Below, in pieces: positions 35,177-43,547 of a stretch of DNA of 64,000 bases. A program made the translations under genes and the position numbers. The notes beneath the pieces were generated by a model. The model was given only the letters and a program-made list of their open reading frames with translations. It was not told the DNA's origin and did not search any database. The DNA lies in assembly GCF_002561455.1 (NCBI RefSeq), contig NZ_NTUP01000020.1:1-64000 (forward strand), read 5' to 3'. The stretch comes from Bacillus sp. AFS015802 (GTDB lineage: Bacteria > Bacillota > Bacilli > Bacillales > Bacillaceae_B). Every line of letters begins with the position of its first letter. Position 1 is the stretch's first letter.

Positions 35177-35722
35177 TCTCTATTATCTTATATGATTTAA
35201 AGCGTATTTTCAAGTGAATCCATAAACTTTTAAAAGTATCGCTTTTTACATTCTCCCCTCTTAAATATGCTTATAATTATTGTTTTTCATGAAAAGGGCT
35301 GAAGAAGATGGAATAGCGCATGGAAATGGACAGAGGTCAGCCCTCATCTCCCCATATGTTGGTTGAGCCGACTCCCCTTGAGTCTCTATAATTCAAATAG
35401 AAGGTTGTTTGACAGTATTCTTTGGTCCCCAATATTTTTTAAGGTTGTTTAAATGGAGAATGCCTCGATTTAAGCAGCCTCTTTTTTTAGCTTTGCATGT
35501 AATAATTCTCTTCTTTTTTACATCTTCTTTTTGGGTGGTTACTCCTTTGTAATCGCATGCATAATGGTATTGAAAAGGATAGTTGGGTATCCCTCTGTGT
35601 TTCATCCTTATTACAATCAATACTTTTTGGCCTAAATACTTTCTTTTTACGGGTTTTTCATTTAAAATGCGCATTAAGTGATTTTTTTGGAAATCACACC
35701 TTAGTTCTGAAAGGAGTCTATT
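35177..35722. other. Intergenic region without an identified gene
   Basis: About 545 nt between the nrd control region and the lipoprotein gene. I see a possible minus-strand promoter (TTGAAA-N17-TAAGAT near 35190-35218) for nrdAB, and an inverted repeat GGGCTGA/TCAGCCC (about 35297 and 35337). There is also a short GACTC/GAGTC hairpin near 35370 and a GTGATTT/AAATCAC hairpin just before the lipoprotein ribosome site. The only longer open frame (35393-35674, minus) has no ribosome site and a composition that does not look coding. Confidence 0.5.
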
Positions 35723-36493
35723 ATGAAGAAACTATTAACGACTTTACTAGTAGCATTATTATCAATTGGACTAGCCGCTTGCGGTTCGGATGAGGAGAGC
35801 CAAAAAGCTGACGATAAACCGAAAACAGAAGCCTCTGACAAAAAGGCACAAGAAGAGCAAGCGAAGAAAATGGAAGAAATGCAAAAGAAAATGGATGAAC
35901 AAAAGGTGGAAAAAGACAAGGTCGTTGCCATTGTCAATGACGAAAAAATCAAAGGTGAAGATTTTAACAATGTCTTGACTCAATCACAGATGCAGTATCA
36001 ACAAATGGGACAGGACCCGACAAGTAAAGATGCGGCAAAGAAAATCAAAGATCAAACCATCGACAGTCTGGTTGGGCAAACCCTTCTTATGCAGCAGGCT
36101 GATGAAAAAGGCTATAAAGCAACAGATGATGAAATCAACAAACAGCTCGAAGAAGTGAAAAAGCAATACAAAGATGACAAGCAATTCAAAGAAGCCATGA
36201 AAAAAGCCGGATTTACAATGGACGAGCTGAAAACTCAAATTGCTGAGAACATCAAATACACAAATTACGTTGAAAAAGAAATCAAGGTCGACGAAGTGAC
36301 TGAAGATGAAATGAAGAAGTTTTATGATCAGTATGCCAGCCAACAAGGTCAGGATCAATCAAAGGATGCACCAAAGTTTGAAGATGTAAAACCACAGATC
36401 AAAACTCAGCTGGAACAACAGAAGAAACAGGAAAAACTTGTTCAGCATGTGGAAGACCTAAAGAAAAATGCTAAAATCGATGTAAAAATCTAA
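35723..36493 (+). CDS. PrsA/SurA-N-like lipoprotein without a PPIase domain
   Basis: 256 aa. Signal peptide with lipobox LAAC (Cys at about 20) gives a membrane-anchored lipoprotein on the outer face. A Lys/Glu-rich linker (25-65) is followed by a SurA-N-type helical chaperone domain (about 66-240: VVAIVNDEKIKGEDFNNVL, DEINKQLEEVKKQYKDDKQF, YTNYVEKEIKVDEVTEDEMKKFYDQ). The parvulin prolyl-isomerase domain of true PrsA is absent, so it probably acts as a folding chaperone for secreted proteins only. AAAGGAG precedes the ATG. It is monocistronic. Confidence 0.88.
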   Translation: MKKLLTTLLVALLSIGLAACGSDEESQKADDKPKTEASDKKAQEEQAKKMEEMQKKMDEQKVEKDKVVAIVNDEKIKGEDFNNVLTQSQMQYQQMGQDPTSKDAAKKIKDQTIDSLVGQTLLMQQADEKGYKATDDEINKQLEEVKKQYKDDKQFKEAMKKAGFTMDELKTQIAENIKYTNYVEKEIKVDEVTEDEMKKFYDQYASQQGQDQSKDAPKFEDVKPQIKTQLEQQKKQEKLVQHVEDLKKNAKIDVKI

Positions 36494-36505
36494 CCCGTAT
36501 GTCAG

Positions 36506-36537
36506 AAAGCCGCCTTCATCAGGCGGCTTTCTTTTTT
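36506..36537 (+). terminator. Terminator after the SurA-like lipoprotein gene
   Basis: AAAGCCGCCT and AGGCGGCTTT form a 10-bp stem followed by CTTTTTTT. Confidence 0.92.
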
Positions 36538-36617
36538 TCAATATCCTTTGGGAGGTTTTCCACCCTGCCACACGGGTATGGTATAGGAAGCAATCATTTT
36601 AAGGAGGACAAACCATC

Positions 36618-36779
36618 ATGACGAAGAGAACAAATGATAACCCTGAGAATGCCGAACAGTCCCAAGAAAGTATTCTTGATCAGCATGAAACTGAGCAGAA
36701 TGTAGACCCTGTCCCTATCGACGAATTAAAAAAAGATCAGCGTGACGAAAAGAACAAACACGATACAAAAGATGATTAA
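36618..36779 (+). CDS. Small hydrophilic protein, 53 aa, unknown
   Basis: A short frame starting MTKRTNDNPENAEQSQES has a strong ribosome site (AAGGAGGACA, 36601) and is followed by a clear terminator, so it is very likely expressed. The product is rich in Asp, Glu, Lys, Asn and Gln with no hydrophobic segment and is probably unstructured. Such small proteins are common in Bacillus and often sporulation-linked. I do not recognise this one. Confidence 0.65.
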   Translation: MTKRTNDNPENAEQSQESILDQHETEQNVDPVPIDELKKDQRDEKNKHDTKDD

Positions 36780-36800
36780 TGACTTATAATGAGCATGAAA

Positions 36801-36829
36801 GAAGCCCTGTGGGATATCCACAGGGCTTC
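36801..36829. terminator. Bidirectional terminator between the small ORF and gndA
   Basis: GAAGCCCTGTGG (36801-36812) and CCACAGGGCTTC (36818-36829) form a perfect 12-bp stem with A/T-rich flanks. Confidence 0.9.
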
Positions 36830-36834
36830 TTCTT

Positions 36835-38247
36835 TTATTTAGATAACCAATCTGTATGGAATGTACCTTCTTTGTCAATGCGCTGATACGTATGAGCACC
36901 GAAATAATCCCTTTGGGCCTGAAGCAGGTTGGCCGGCAGTGACTCAGAACGGTAGCTGTCATAATAGGCTAATGCACTGGCAAGACCAGGAACAGGAATA
37001 CCTAATGTAATGGCTGTTGCCACTACTTCCCTTGCTTCATCCTGATAATTTTCCACAATTTCCTTGAAGTATGGATCCAATAATAAATTCGTTAATCCCG
37101 GGTCACGATCATAGGCATTCTTGATTTCTTCGAGGAAACCTGCACGTATGATGCATCCACCTCTGAAGATCATGGAAATCTCACCCGGTTTCAGATTCCA
37201 ATCGTACTCATCCGAAGCCGATTGAAGCTGCGCGAATCCCTGTGCATAAGAACAAATCTTGCTCAAGTACAAGGCCTTCCGAATACTTTCGATGAACTCC
37301 TGTTTGTCTCCAGTGAACTCTTTGTTCTTCGGCCCTCTCAAGATCTTGCTTGCCTTCACACGCTCTTCCTTCATGGCTGAAATGAAGCGGGCAAATACGG
37401 ATTCAGTGATGATCGATAGTGGGACCCCTAGTTCAAGGGAGCTTATGCTCGTCCATTTACCGGTACCTTTTTGTCCTGCCGTATCCAAGATGACATCCAC
37501 AAGGGGCTTTCCTGTTTCCTCATCCACCTTTGTGAAGATATCCGCAGTGATTTCAATCAGATAGCTGTCCAGTTCCCCCTCATTCCATTCTTTGAAGATT
37601 TCATGCAGTTCTGTTGCACTTAATCCCAGCACATTCTTCATCAGGTAATACGCTTCGCAAATAAGCTGCATATCACTGTATTCTATTCCGTTATGGACCA
37701 TCTTCACGTAATGGCCGGATCCGTCTGGACCGATATATGTACTGCATGCATCCCCTTTTACCTTCGCGGCAATGGCTGTCAGGAAAGGTTCGACTAAGTC
37801 GTAAGCCTCTTTTTGTCCGCTTGGCATGATTGCCGGGCCGTATAATGCACCCTCTTCCCCACCGGAAACCCCTGCTCCAATGAAGTTGATCCCCTTTTCA
37901 TCCAAGGCCTTGTTGCGGCGAATCGTATCTTCAAAGTATGTGTTCCCACCGTCGATGAGAATATCACCTTTATCAAGGTGAGGAAGCAATGAATCAATGG
38001 CTTTATCTGTAATCGTACCGGCAGGCACCATGATCAAGATTTTACGCGGGACTTCCAACGATTGAACAAATTGTCCCACATCATGTGTACCGGCCAATTG
38101 TTTCCCTTGATGCTCTTCAAGGACTTCTTTTACCTTTTCATCTGATACATCATATATAGAAACTGAATAGCCTCTGCTCTCAAAGTTCAAGGCGAGGCTC
38201 TTCCCCATCACTCCGACGCCGACGACTCCTATTTGTTGTTTTGTCAC
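36835..38247 (-). CDS. gndA: 6-phosphogluconate dehydrogenase, decarboxylating
   Basis: 470 aa from the GTG at 38247, with AAAGGA 9 nt upstream; this gives [21 protein letters not shown], matching B. subtilis GndA (469 aa). It converts 6-phosphogluconate to ribulose 5-phosphate and CO2 with NADP in the oxidative pentose phosphate pathway. GVGVMG is the cofactor motif, and [20 protein letters not shown] and [18 protein letters not shown] hold the substrate and catalytic residues (Lys and Glu). It is monocistronic here and not linked to zwf. Confidence 0.94.
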   Translation of the reverse strand: MTKQQIGVVGVGVMGKSLALNFESRGYSVSIYDVSDEKVKEVLEEHQGKQLAGTHDVGQFVQSLEVPRKILIMVPAGTITDKAIDSLLPHLDKGDILIDGGNTYFEDTIRRNKALDEKGINFIGAGVSGGEEGALYGPAIMPSGQKEAYDLVEPFLTAIAAKVKGDACSTYIGPDGSGHYVKMVHNGIEYSDMQLICEAYYLMKNVLGLSATELHEIFKEWNEGELDSYLIEITADIFTKVDEETGKPLVDVILDTAGQKGTGKWTSISSLELGVPLSIITESVFARFISAMKEERVKASKILRGPKNKEFTGDKQEFIESIRKALYLSKICSYAQGFAQLQSASDEYDWNLKPGEISMIFRGGCIIRAGFLEEIKNAYDRDPGLTNLLLDPYFKEIVENYQDEAREVVATAITLGIPVPGLASALAYYDSYRSESLPANLLQAQRDYFGAHTYQRIDKEGTFHTDWLSK

Positions 38248-38532
38248 TACGATCATTCCTTTCAAATACGAATAAATAGATCTCTTCACTGTTATTATAA
38301 TACGAAATAAATTTCCGTGGTGGATTTTTCGTGAAATAATATTTTTTCATCCGGTAAAATAGATTGAAATTATTTTCATACCTGTCATATTTTCAAGGAA
38401 AACTCAATTATGGATGAAAGACACCACTCTGTTTACCACGAATCCCTTCTCCTTACTCATCATTGTAGAGAAAAAGAAAAGAGGATGGCTGATTTTATTA
38501 TTGCTAATCCTGAAAAAATTATCCATTCATTT
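38248..38532. other. Intergenic region upstream of gndA
   Basis: Contains a minus-strand -10-like TATAAT (38294-38299) for gndA preceded by A/T-rich sequence with no strong -35. No gene is supported; a plus-strand open frame that crosses into the thiolase gene is a shadow. Confidence 0.45.
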
Positions 38533-38566
38533 AGAGGGACGGACCTTGGTCAAGGTCCGTCCCTCT
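38533..38566 (-). terminator. Hairpin after the thiolase gene
   Basis: AGAGGGACGGACCTTG (38533-38548) and CAAGGTCCGTCCCTCT (38551-38566) form a perfect 16-bp inverted repeat. The U-tract on the minus strand is weak. Confidence 0.75.
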
Positions 38567-38573
38567 TGTTTAC

Positions 38574-39728
38574 TTATGCATCCAATCTTTCGATGATGGT
38601 GGCATTGGCCATACCATGTCCTTCACACATGGTTTGCAGGCCGTATCTGCCGCCGGTACGTTCAAGCTCATGCATCATACTGACCATGATTCTCGCTCCA
38701 CTGGCCCCCAATGGATGCCCGAGTGCGATTGCCCCTCCATTCGGATTCAACCTGGCAGGATCTGCTTCCATTTCCTTCAACCATGCCAGGGCCACGGGAG
38801 CAAACGCTTCATTGACTTCAAAAACGTCAATATCCTGGGCAGACAGCCCGGCTTTTTGAAGGGCTTTCCTGGTTGCAGGGATCGGTCCCGTTAACATGAG
38901 GGTTGGATCAGACCCAACCACCACACGGGTATGAACCTTAAAGCGGGCTTTTAACCCTAATTCCTCTGCTTTTTCTTTCGACATAAGAAGGAGAGCTGCT
39001 GCCCCATCACTGATTTGACTGGCATTCCCAGCATGAATGATCCCATCTTCCTTAAAGGCGGGTTTTAATTTCCCCAGCACCTCGAGTGACGTTTCTTTTC
39101 TTGGTCCTTCATCTTTGGTGAAGAGAAACGGGTTTCCGTCATCCCCTTTGACTGTCACGCCATAAATTTCACGATCAAAATGTCCGTCTTCTTGTGCCTT
39201 TAAGGCTTTTTGATGACTATTATAAGAAAAGCGGTCCAATTCTTCACGGGTAAACCCATACTTTTCAGCAATCCGTTCGGCCGATAACCCCTGATGAATG
39301 ATTTCGTGCTTTTCCCTTAACTTTTCACTAAAGCCCACTCCCTGATAATTAGAGCCGATAGGAGTCCTTGTCATGTTCTCCACCCCACCTGCAATGACGA
39401 CCTCCATGTCCCCTGAAAGAATGGCTTGTGAAGCAAAATGAACGGCCTGCTGACTGGAACCGCATTGACGGTCAATCGTTGTGCCGGGAACTTCAATCGG
39501 GAACCCGGCGATTAACGCAGCCACCCTGGCAATATCCCCTGCCTGCTCACCCGACTGCGTCACACATCCTAAAATGACATCATCAATCATTCCCGGATCC
39601 ACCCCGGCCCTTCCTGTCAGTCCTTTTAATATTTCACCTGCCAAATCGTCCGCTCTCATCATTCCCAGGGCCCCTTTTCTCCTTCCGACAGCAGACCGTA
39701 TCCCTTCTATAATAACGACCTCTCTCAT
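38574..39728 (-). CDS. Acetyl-CoA acyltransferase (thiolase)
   Basis: 384-aa thiolase with the full catalytic set: nucleophile C89 (DRQCGSSQQA), NEAFAPVAL, H338 (GHPLGASG) and C368 in CEGHG, where many thiolases have CGGGG. It cleaves 3-oxoacyl-CoA with CoA, the last step of beta-oxidation or of a branched-chain acyl-CoA route. It is the last gene of a three-gene operon SDR - acyl-CoA dehydrogenase - thiolase, 14 nt after the preceding gene. A canonical enoyl-CoA hydratase is missing from the operon. AAGGGAGAG precedes the ATG. Confidence 0.92.
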   Translation of the reverse strand: MREVVIIEGIRSAVGRRKGALGMMRADDLAGEILKGLTGRAGVDPGMIDDVILGCVTQSGEQAGDIARVAALIAGFPIEVPGTTIDRQCGSSQQAVHFASQAILSGDMEVVIAGGVENMTRTPIGSNYQGVGFSEKLREKHEIIHQGLSAERIAEKYGFTREELDRFSYNSHQKALKAQEDGHFDREIYGVTVKGDDGNPFLFTKDEGPRKETSLEVLGKLKPAFKEDGIIHAGNASQISDGAAALLLMSKEKAEELGLKARFKVHTRVVVGSDPTLMLTGPIPATRKALQKAGLSAQDIDVFEVNEAFAPVALAWLKEMEADPARLNPNGGAIALGHPLGASGARIMVSMMHELERTGGRYGLQTMCEGHGMANATIIERLDA

Positions 39729-39742
39729 CCCACTCTCCCTTT

Positions 39743-40888
39743 CTATAATCCCAGATTCTTCGCTATGATTACTTTCATGATTTCATTGGTACCGGCATAG
39801 ATGCTTGCGACTGGTATATCCCGATATCTCCTTGCGATCTGATACTCTTCCATATAGCCATACCCGCCATGGAGCTGCATGCATTGCGTAGCGATATTCC
39901 GTGCCATTTCCGTCAGCTTGTATTTTGCCATGGAAACCTTCGTGACAACATCCAGCCCGTCCATATGCTCTCTGATCAACCCATCCAGAAACGCTTTTCC
40001 CATTTCGATATCAGTGGCCATTTCCGCCATTTTGAATCGGGTATTTTGAAATTGACTGACAGGCTTACCAAAGGCTTCTCGGCTCTTCACATATTCCATC
40101 GTAAGGGAGAACATTTCTTCAGAAGCCGTCTGGGCCGCTATCGCGACGACCAGCCGTTCCTGCTGCAGCTTGTTCATGAGATAAAGAAATCCCCTGCCTT
40201 CCTCTCCGATCAGGTTCTCTTTCGGTACTTTACAATCTTCAAAGATGAGTTCAGCCGTATCCTGACAGTGCAACCCGATCTTATCCAGCTTGCGACCACG
40301 TGAAAAGCCTGCCGCATCCCTTTCAATCGCCAATAAACTGACACCTTTGTGGGGAGGATCACTCTTTGGATCGGTTTTGACGGCGACAATCACTAAATCA
40401 GCATGGATACCATTTGTAATAAAGGTCTTTTGGCCATTCACAATATAATGGTCGCCTTCAAGGACTGCCGTTGTTTTGATGCCGGCTAAATCAGAACCCG
40501 CCCCTGGTTCTGTCATGGCTATGGCTGTAATCATTTCTCCACTTGCGCATAGGGGCAGCCATCTCTTTTTCTGTTCAACAGTCCCATATCCGGATATATA
40601 GGGGACGACAATATCATTGTGGAGCCCTATTCCAATCAAGCCTGATCCAACCCGTTCCAATTCTTCATTGATAATGACCGAGAAGCCCCAATCGACACCG
40701 CTTCCCCCATACTTTTCATCGAGATCGGGACAGAGAAATCCCTGTTCCCCCATCTTCGTCCAGAATGATCGGGGAACCAGCCGGTTTTTCTCCCACTCTT
40801 CATAAAATGGATACGCCTCTTTTTTTAAAAATTTCCGGAGTGCCTGTTGAAACATGCGGTGATCTTCCGTTAAGTAAGGATGATTCAT
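39743..40888 (-). CDS. Acyl-CoA dehydrogenase
   Basis: 381-aa FAD-dependent dehydrogenase introducing the alpha,beta double bond in an acyl-CoA. The start at 40888 has GAGGGAT 8 nt upstream and gives MNHPYLTEDHRMFQQALRKF, the family N-terminus. AMTEPGAGSDLAGI and YIVNGQKTFITNG are the flavin/substrate motifs. The likely catalytic Glu is in YAGTNEIMK near the C-terminus, and LHGGYGYMEEY is present. The chain-length preference is unknown. It is the middle gene of the SDR/ACAD/thiolase operon. Confidence 0.93.
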   Translation of the reverse strand: MNHPYLTEDHRMFQQALRKFLKKEAYPFYEEWEKNRLVPRSFWTKMGEQGFLCPDLDEKYGGSGVDWGFSVIINEELERVGSGLIGIGLHNDIVVPYISGYGTVEQKKRWLPLCASGEMITAIAMTEPGAGSDLAGIKTTAVLEGDHYIVNGQKTFITNGIHADLVIVAVKTDPKSDPPHKGVSLLAIERDAAGFSRGRKLDKIGLHCQDTAELIFEDCKVPKENLIGEEGRGFLYLMNKLQQERLVVAIAAQTASEEMFSLTMEYVKSREAFGKPVSQFQNTRFKMAEMATDIEMGKAFLDGLIREHMDGLDVVTKVSMAKYKLTEMARNIATQCMQLHGGYGYMEEYQIARRYRDIPVASIYAGTNEIMKVIIAKNLGL

Positions 40889-40977
40889 TTCTGTATCCCT
40901 CATTTCTGATGTGTGGTCAAGAATAAAGCGTTTTTATTTTTAAATGAATGAACCTGCATTCACTTCGACCTCACACA

Positions 40978-41745
40978 TTATTTAGGCTGCATCCTGATTG
41001 CGCCGTCGAGCCGAATGGTCTCCCCGTTCAGCATCGGATTTTCGAGTATACTTTTCACTAAATAAGCATATTCAGATGGATAACCGAGTCTTTTTGGAAA
41101 AGGAACCGTACTCCCCAGGGACTGCCTTGCCTCTTCTGGAAGCGTGTCAAACATGGGGGTGTGAAATAAGCCCGGAGCAATCGTCATGACCCTGATTCCA
41201 TCCCGTGCAAGCTCTCTGGCAATCGGCAGTGTCATGCCTACAACCCCGCCCTTTGAAGCACTGTAGGCAGCCTGGCCGATTTGGCCGTCAAAGGCCGCAA
41301 CAGACGCTGTATTCACAATCACACCTTTTTCTCCGTGCACATTCGGTATATTCCCAATCATTTTCTCTGCAGCCAGACGGATGACATTGAAGGTACCGAT
41401 CAAATTGATCTCAATCACTTTGGAAAATTGCTGTAGTGAGTGGATTCCTTTCCTTCCCAATACTTTTCCAGGCGGTGCGATACCTGCACAATTCACAACC
41501 GTATTAATCCCGCCAAAAGCTTCTACCGCTCTATCAAGGGCATCTTTGACGTTCTCTTCCTTTGTTACATCCGTTTCATAAAAATCCATGGAGTCCCCAT
41601 ATTCTTTCTTTAAAGTGGAGCTTCCCTCACCATCGAGGTCCAGAATATATACCTTCCCCCCTTCTTCCATGATTTTTCTTGCTGTCGCTTCACCCAGTCC
41701 GGAAGCGCCGCCAGTAATGACGGCAACTGAATCTTTTATTTCCAT
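40978..41745 (-). CDS. SDR, probable 3-hydroxyacyl-CoA dehydrogenase (HSD17B10-like)
   Basis: 255-aa short-chain dehydrogenase. ITGGASGLGEATAR binds the cofactor, LDLDGE after it favours NAD, NCAGI and the catalytic Ser of NTASVAAFDGQ follow, and YSASKGG supplies Tyr/Lys. The long APPGKVLGRKG insert and GLFHTPMFDTLPEE are typical of the type-2 3-hydroxyacyl-CoA dehydrogenases that also act on 2-methyl-3-hydroxybutyryl-CoA in isoleucine breakdown. First gene of the operon with an acyl-CoA dehydrogenase and a thiolase, separated by about 90 nt. GGAGGGG precedes the ATG. Confidence 0.88.
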   Translation of the reverse strand: MEIKDSVAVITGGASGLGEATARKIMEEGGKVYILDLDGEGSSTLKKEYGDSMDFYETDVTKEENVKDALDRAVEAFGGINTVVNCAGIAPPGKVLGRKGIHSLQQFSKVIEINLIGTFNVIRLAAEKMIGNIPNVHGEKGVIVNTASVAAFDGQIGQAAYSASKGGVVGMTLPIARELARDGIRVMTIAPGLFHTPMFDTLPEEARQSLGSTVPFPKRLGYPSEYAYLVKSILENPMLNGETIRLDGAIRMQPK

Positions 41746-41921
41746 CCCATGACCCCTCCACTCTAAATGCTTATACTTACATTTTAGCTCCCCATTCAGA
41801 AAAAAGATATAATGTTTTAAATATTCCGTCTATTATAGCCATTACCCTTACTTACCAGGAATACAGGCATACATAGAGTAAAAACTAATGTTGTATCACC
41901 AATTCACATCCAGGAGGAACC

Positions 41922-42053
41922 ATGATGACCAATAAAAATGATAACAGAGAACGGAAAAATAAATATCCAAACAACAAAAAAAGCGATACTGAATTCTCAA
42001 AGGATGTCAGTATCCGCAGTGAAATGACGAAAAGAGATTTAGGTAAGAAATAG
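41922..42053 (+). CDS. Small basic hydrophilic protein, 43 aa, unknown
   Basis: A frame starting MMTNKNDNRERKNKYPNN has AGGAGG (41912-41917) just before tandem ATG codons, and a hairpin terminator lies 14 nt after its stop. It is Lys/Asn/Arg-rich with no hydrophobic region. The expression signals are good; the family is not recognised. Confidence 0.6.
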   Translation: MMTNKNDNRERKNKYPNNKKSDTEFSKDVSIRSEMTKRDLGKK

Positions 42054-42066
42054 TGGTGTAAAGATG

Positions 42067-42110
42067 AGCCTATTGGAAATGACGTGCATCGTTTCAATAG
42101 GCTTGTTTTA
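42067..42110 (+). terminator. Terminator after the 43-aa gene
   Basis: AGCCTATTG (42067-42075) and CAATAGGCT (42095-42103) form a 9-bp stem with additional inner AAA/TTT pairs, followed by TGTTTTA. Confidence 0.75.
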
Positions 42111-42148
42111 TGGTAGGAGGAGGAGTCATGATCTTAAAAATCCCCATA

Positions 42149-42181
42149 AAAAAAAACAGACTCACGAATGAGTCTGTTTTT
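42149..42181 (-). terminator. Terminator after the second csp gene
   Basis: ACAGACTCA (42156-42164) and TGAGTCTGT (42169-42177) with long A and T flanks. Confidence 0.92.
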
Positions 42182-42198
42182 GAAGTTGTAAAGTTAGA

Positions 42199-42399
42199 TT
42201 ATGCTTTACGTACGTTAGCTGCTTGTGGTCCACGAGCACCTTGTTCAACGTCGAAAGATACTTCTTGACCTTCGTCAAGAGATTTGAAACCTTCACCTTG
42301 AATCGCTGAGAAGTGTACGAATACGTCGTCTCCACCTTCTACTTCGATGAATCCGAAACCTTTTTCTGCGTTAAACCATTTTACTTTACCATTTTCCAT
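42199..42399 (-). CDS. Cold-shock protein, CspA/CspB family
   Basis: 66 aa, with KGFGFI (RNP1) and VFVHFSAI (RNP2) intact and a C-terminus [13 protein letters not shown] nearer to that of B. subtilis CspB/CspD. It binds single-stranded RNA and melts secondary structure at low temperature. TAGGAGG precedes the ATG. A 17-nt block upstream (42432-42448) is identical to one upstream of the other csp gene. Confidence 0.95.
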   Translation of the reverse strand: MENGKVKWFNAEKGFGFIEVEGGDDVFVHFSAIQGEGFKSLDEGQEVSFDVEQGARGPQAANVRKA

Positions 42400-42431
42400 G
42401 TTTGTTGCCTCCTAAAGTGCATGACGCACAA

Positions 42432-42448
42432 TGTATTACTATTCTTGC
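42432..42448 (-). promoter_or_regulatory. Conserved promoter-leader block of the second csp gene
   Basis: On the minus strand reads GCAAGAATAGTAATACA, identical to 27810-27826. Located 33 nt before the start codon; probably includes the -10 region. Confidence 0.5.
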
Positions 42449-42761
42449 GATATCAGGTGAAAACCAAATCTTGTTCTTCCCTCGTATACCGGACAAAAAT
42501 AATTCTTCTATAGAATAACAGTAATGAATCAAATAAGCAAGTTCTTGAAGACGAACTTTTGAAAGTCAGACCTCTTACCTGATTTTACTACATTCATCTT
42601 TTCCTTTGATTTCACTAATCTACAGAAAAAAATCCATGACCATTTACGACCATGTGCTCCATACGACGAATTGTAATCGCTTTATATTGATAATCACTCA
42701 TGGGAGTCTAAATTAGAGGGAAAACTGTGGTATAATGATTAAATATGAAAGGGAGTGCCCA
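42449..42761. other. Intergenic region between csp and a small gene
   Basis: A/T-rich, no gene seen. It contains the distal csp promoter region on the minus strand and, near 42733, a plus-strand TATAAT about 25 nt before the next start codon. Confidence 0.5.
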
Positions 42762-42935
42762 ATGAAATCCACAAAAAATCGCTTCAGTAATGGTTCTATG
42801 GTGACGATCAAGGAAACGGGAGAAACAGTGACAATTTTAAAATGGCAATACGTTAAAAACATGAAGAGATATTCTTATATCGTAAAAGAACATCCAGGCA
42901 CATTTTATTTTGAAGAAGAACTGGAAGTAAACTAA
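42762..42935 (+). CDS. Small conserved-looking protein, 57 aa, unknown
   Basis: Starts MKSTKNRFSNGSMVTIKETG at an ATG with AAAGGGAGTG upstream; nine earlier in-frame codons have no ribosome site. The composition (alternating beta-strand pattern GSMVTIKETGETVTILKW, then YSYIVKEHPGTFYFEEELE) suggests a small SH3-like beta barrel. A TATAAT about 25 nt upstream and a terminator downstream support a single-gene unit. No function is known to me. Confidence 0.65.
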   Translation: MKSTKNRFSNGSMVTIKETGETVTILKWQYVKNMKRYSYIVKEHPGTFYFEEELEVN

Positions 42936-42968
42936 AAAAGCCATCATTCTTTTAAATATGATTTTGAC

Positions 42969-43004
42969 AAGGACTCTTACCCGCATTCAGCAGAGTCCTT
43001 TTTC
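42969..43004 (+). terminator. Terminator after the 57-aa gene
   Basis: AAGGACTCT (42969-42977) and AGAGTCCTT (42992-43000) followed by TTTC. Confidence 0.85.
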
Positions 43005-43047
43005 ATTTTCATTCAATCAAAAAAGCTGAGGGTGTTCATACACGATA

Positions 43048-43083
43048 AAAGAAGCCTGCATCATTTAAGATGCAGGCTTCTTT
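43048..43083 (-). terminator. Terminator after tRNA-Val
   Basis: AAAGAAGCCTGCATC (43048-43062) and GATGCAGGCTTCTTT (43069-43083) form a perfect 15-bp stem around a 6-nt loop. Confidence 0.93.
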
Positions 43084-43090
43084 CTATGTA

Positions 43091-43162
43091 TGACCTGTGA
43101 GGGATTCGAACCCACGACCCCTTCCCTGTCAAGGAAGTGCTCTCCCACTGAGCTAACAAGTC
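43091..43162 (-). tRNA. tRNA-Val (anticodon GAC)
   Basis: The minus strand folds into a 72-nt cloverleaf: acceptor GACTTGT/ACAGGTC (one G-U), D arm GCTC/GAGC, anticodon stem CTTCC/GGAAG with loop TTGACAG (anticodon GAC, reading GUC and GUU), and T arm GTGGG-TTCGAAT-CCCTC. The second pair of the T stem is a U-U mismatch. No CCA is encoded. The gene stands alone with its own promoter and terminator. Confidence 0.93.
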
Positions 43163-43183
43163 GTGATGAGGAGTATATATTCT

Positions 43184-43211
43184 ATTATATTCATGATTAA
43201 AATATTGTCAA
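43184..43211 (-). promoter_or_regulatory. Consensus promoter of tRNA-Val
   Basis: TTGACA (43206-43211) and TATAAT (43184-43189), both perfect, are 16 bp apart, 21 nt before the mature tRNA 5-prime end on the minus strand. Confidence 0.9.
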
Positions 43212-43313
43212 TGGTTTTCTACTAAATAATTCTCCCCTTTTTGATTGCTGTCATGTATAAAGGAACATTCGTTCGTATATACTGTCAGTACATTCACGTT
43301 AGGGGGCCACGAA

Positions 43314-43547
43314 ATGATGAGGTTATTAAAGCGTTCACTGATGGATCGATGTCCCATCGAAATCATCTATATGACTTCTGATCTCCAATGTACGAAAAGA
43401 AGGATATTGGTGAAAAAAGTTGAAAAGAACTATATCACGGCCTACTGCTTTTTCAGAAAAGATATCCGCAGGTTCAGGATCCACGATATATTAGCTGCTT
43501 CTCCTCTCCTTCCTCATTCTAATCGAACGATTTGCTTTTACAAATAA
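43314..43547 (+). CDS. Small WYL-like domain protein
   Basis: 77 aa from the ATG at 43314 (AGGGGGCC upstream; the next codon is also ATG). PIEIIYMTSDLQCTKRRI followed by KNYITAYCFFRKDIRRFRIHDI follows the pattern of WYL domains (the xYLxAYCxxRxxxRxFRxDRI core) but without a DNA-binding region. WYL domains bind nucleic acids or nucleotide ligands and regulate transcription or immunity proteins. A free-standing one of this size could be a ligand sensor or regulator. The assignment rests on pattern only. Confidence 0.6.
   Translation: MMRLLKRSLMDRCPIEIIYMTSDLQCTKRRILVKKVEKNYITAYCFFRKDIRRFRIHDILAASPLLPHSNRTICFYK

Noticed and set aside
35393-35674. 93-codon minus-strand frame in the long intergenic gap
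   Set aside because: No ribosome site, Lys/Arg-rich translation of A/T-rich DNA, no recognisable pattern.
38410-38859. 149-codon plus-strand frame crossing the thiolase terminator
   Set aside because: Runs through a 16-bp hairpin and then antisense to the thiolase gene.
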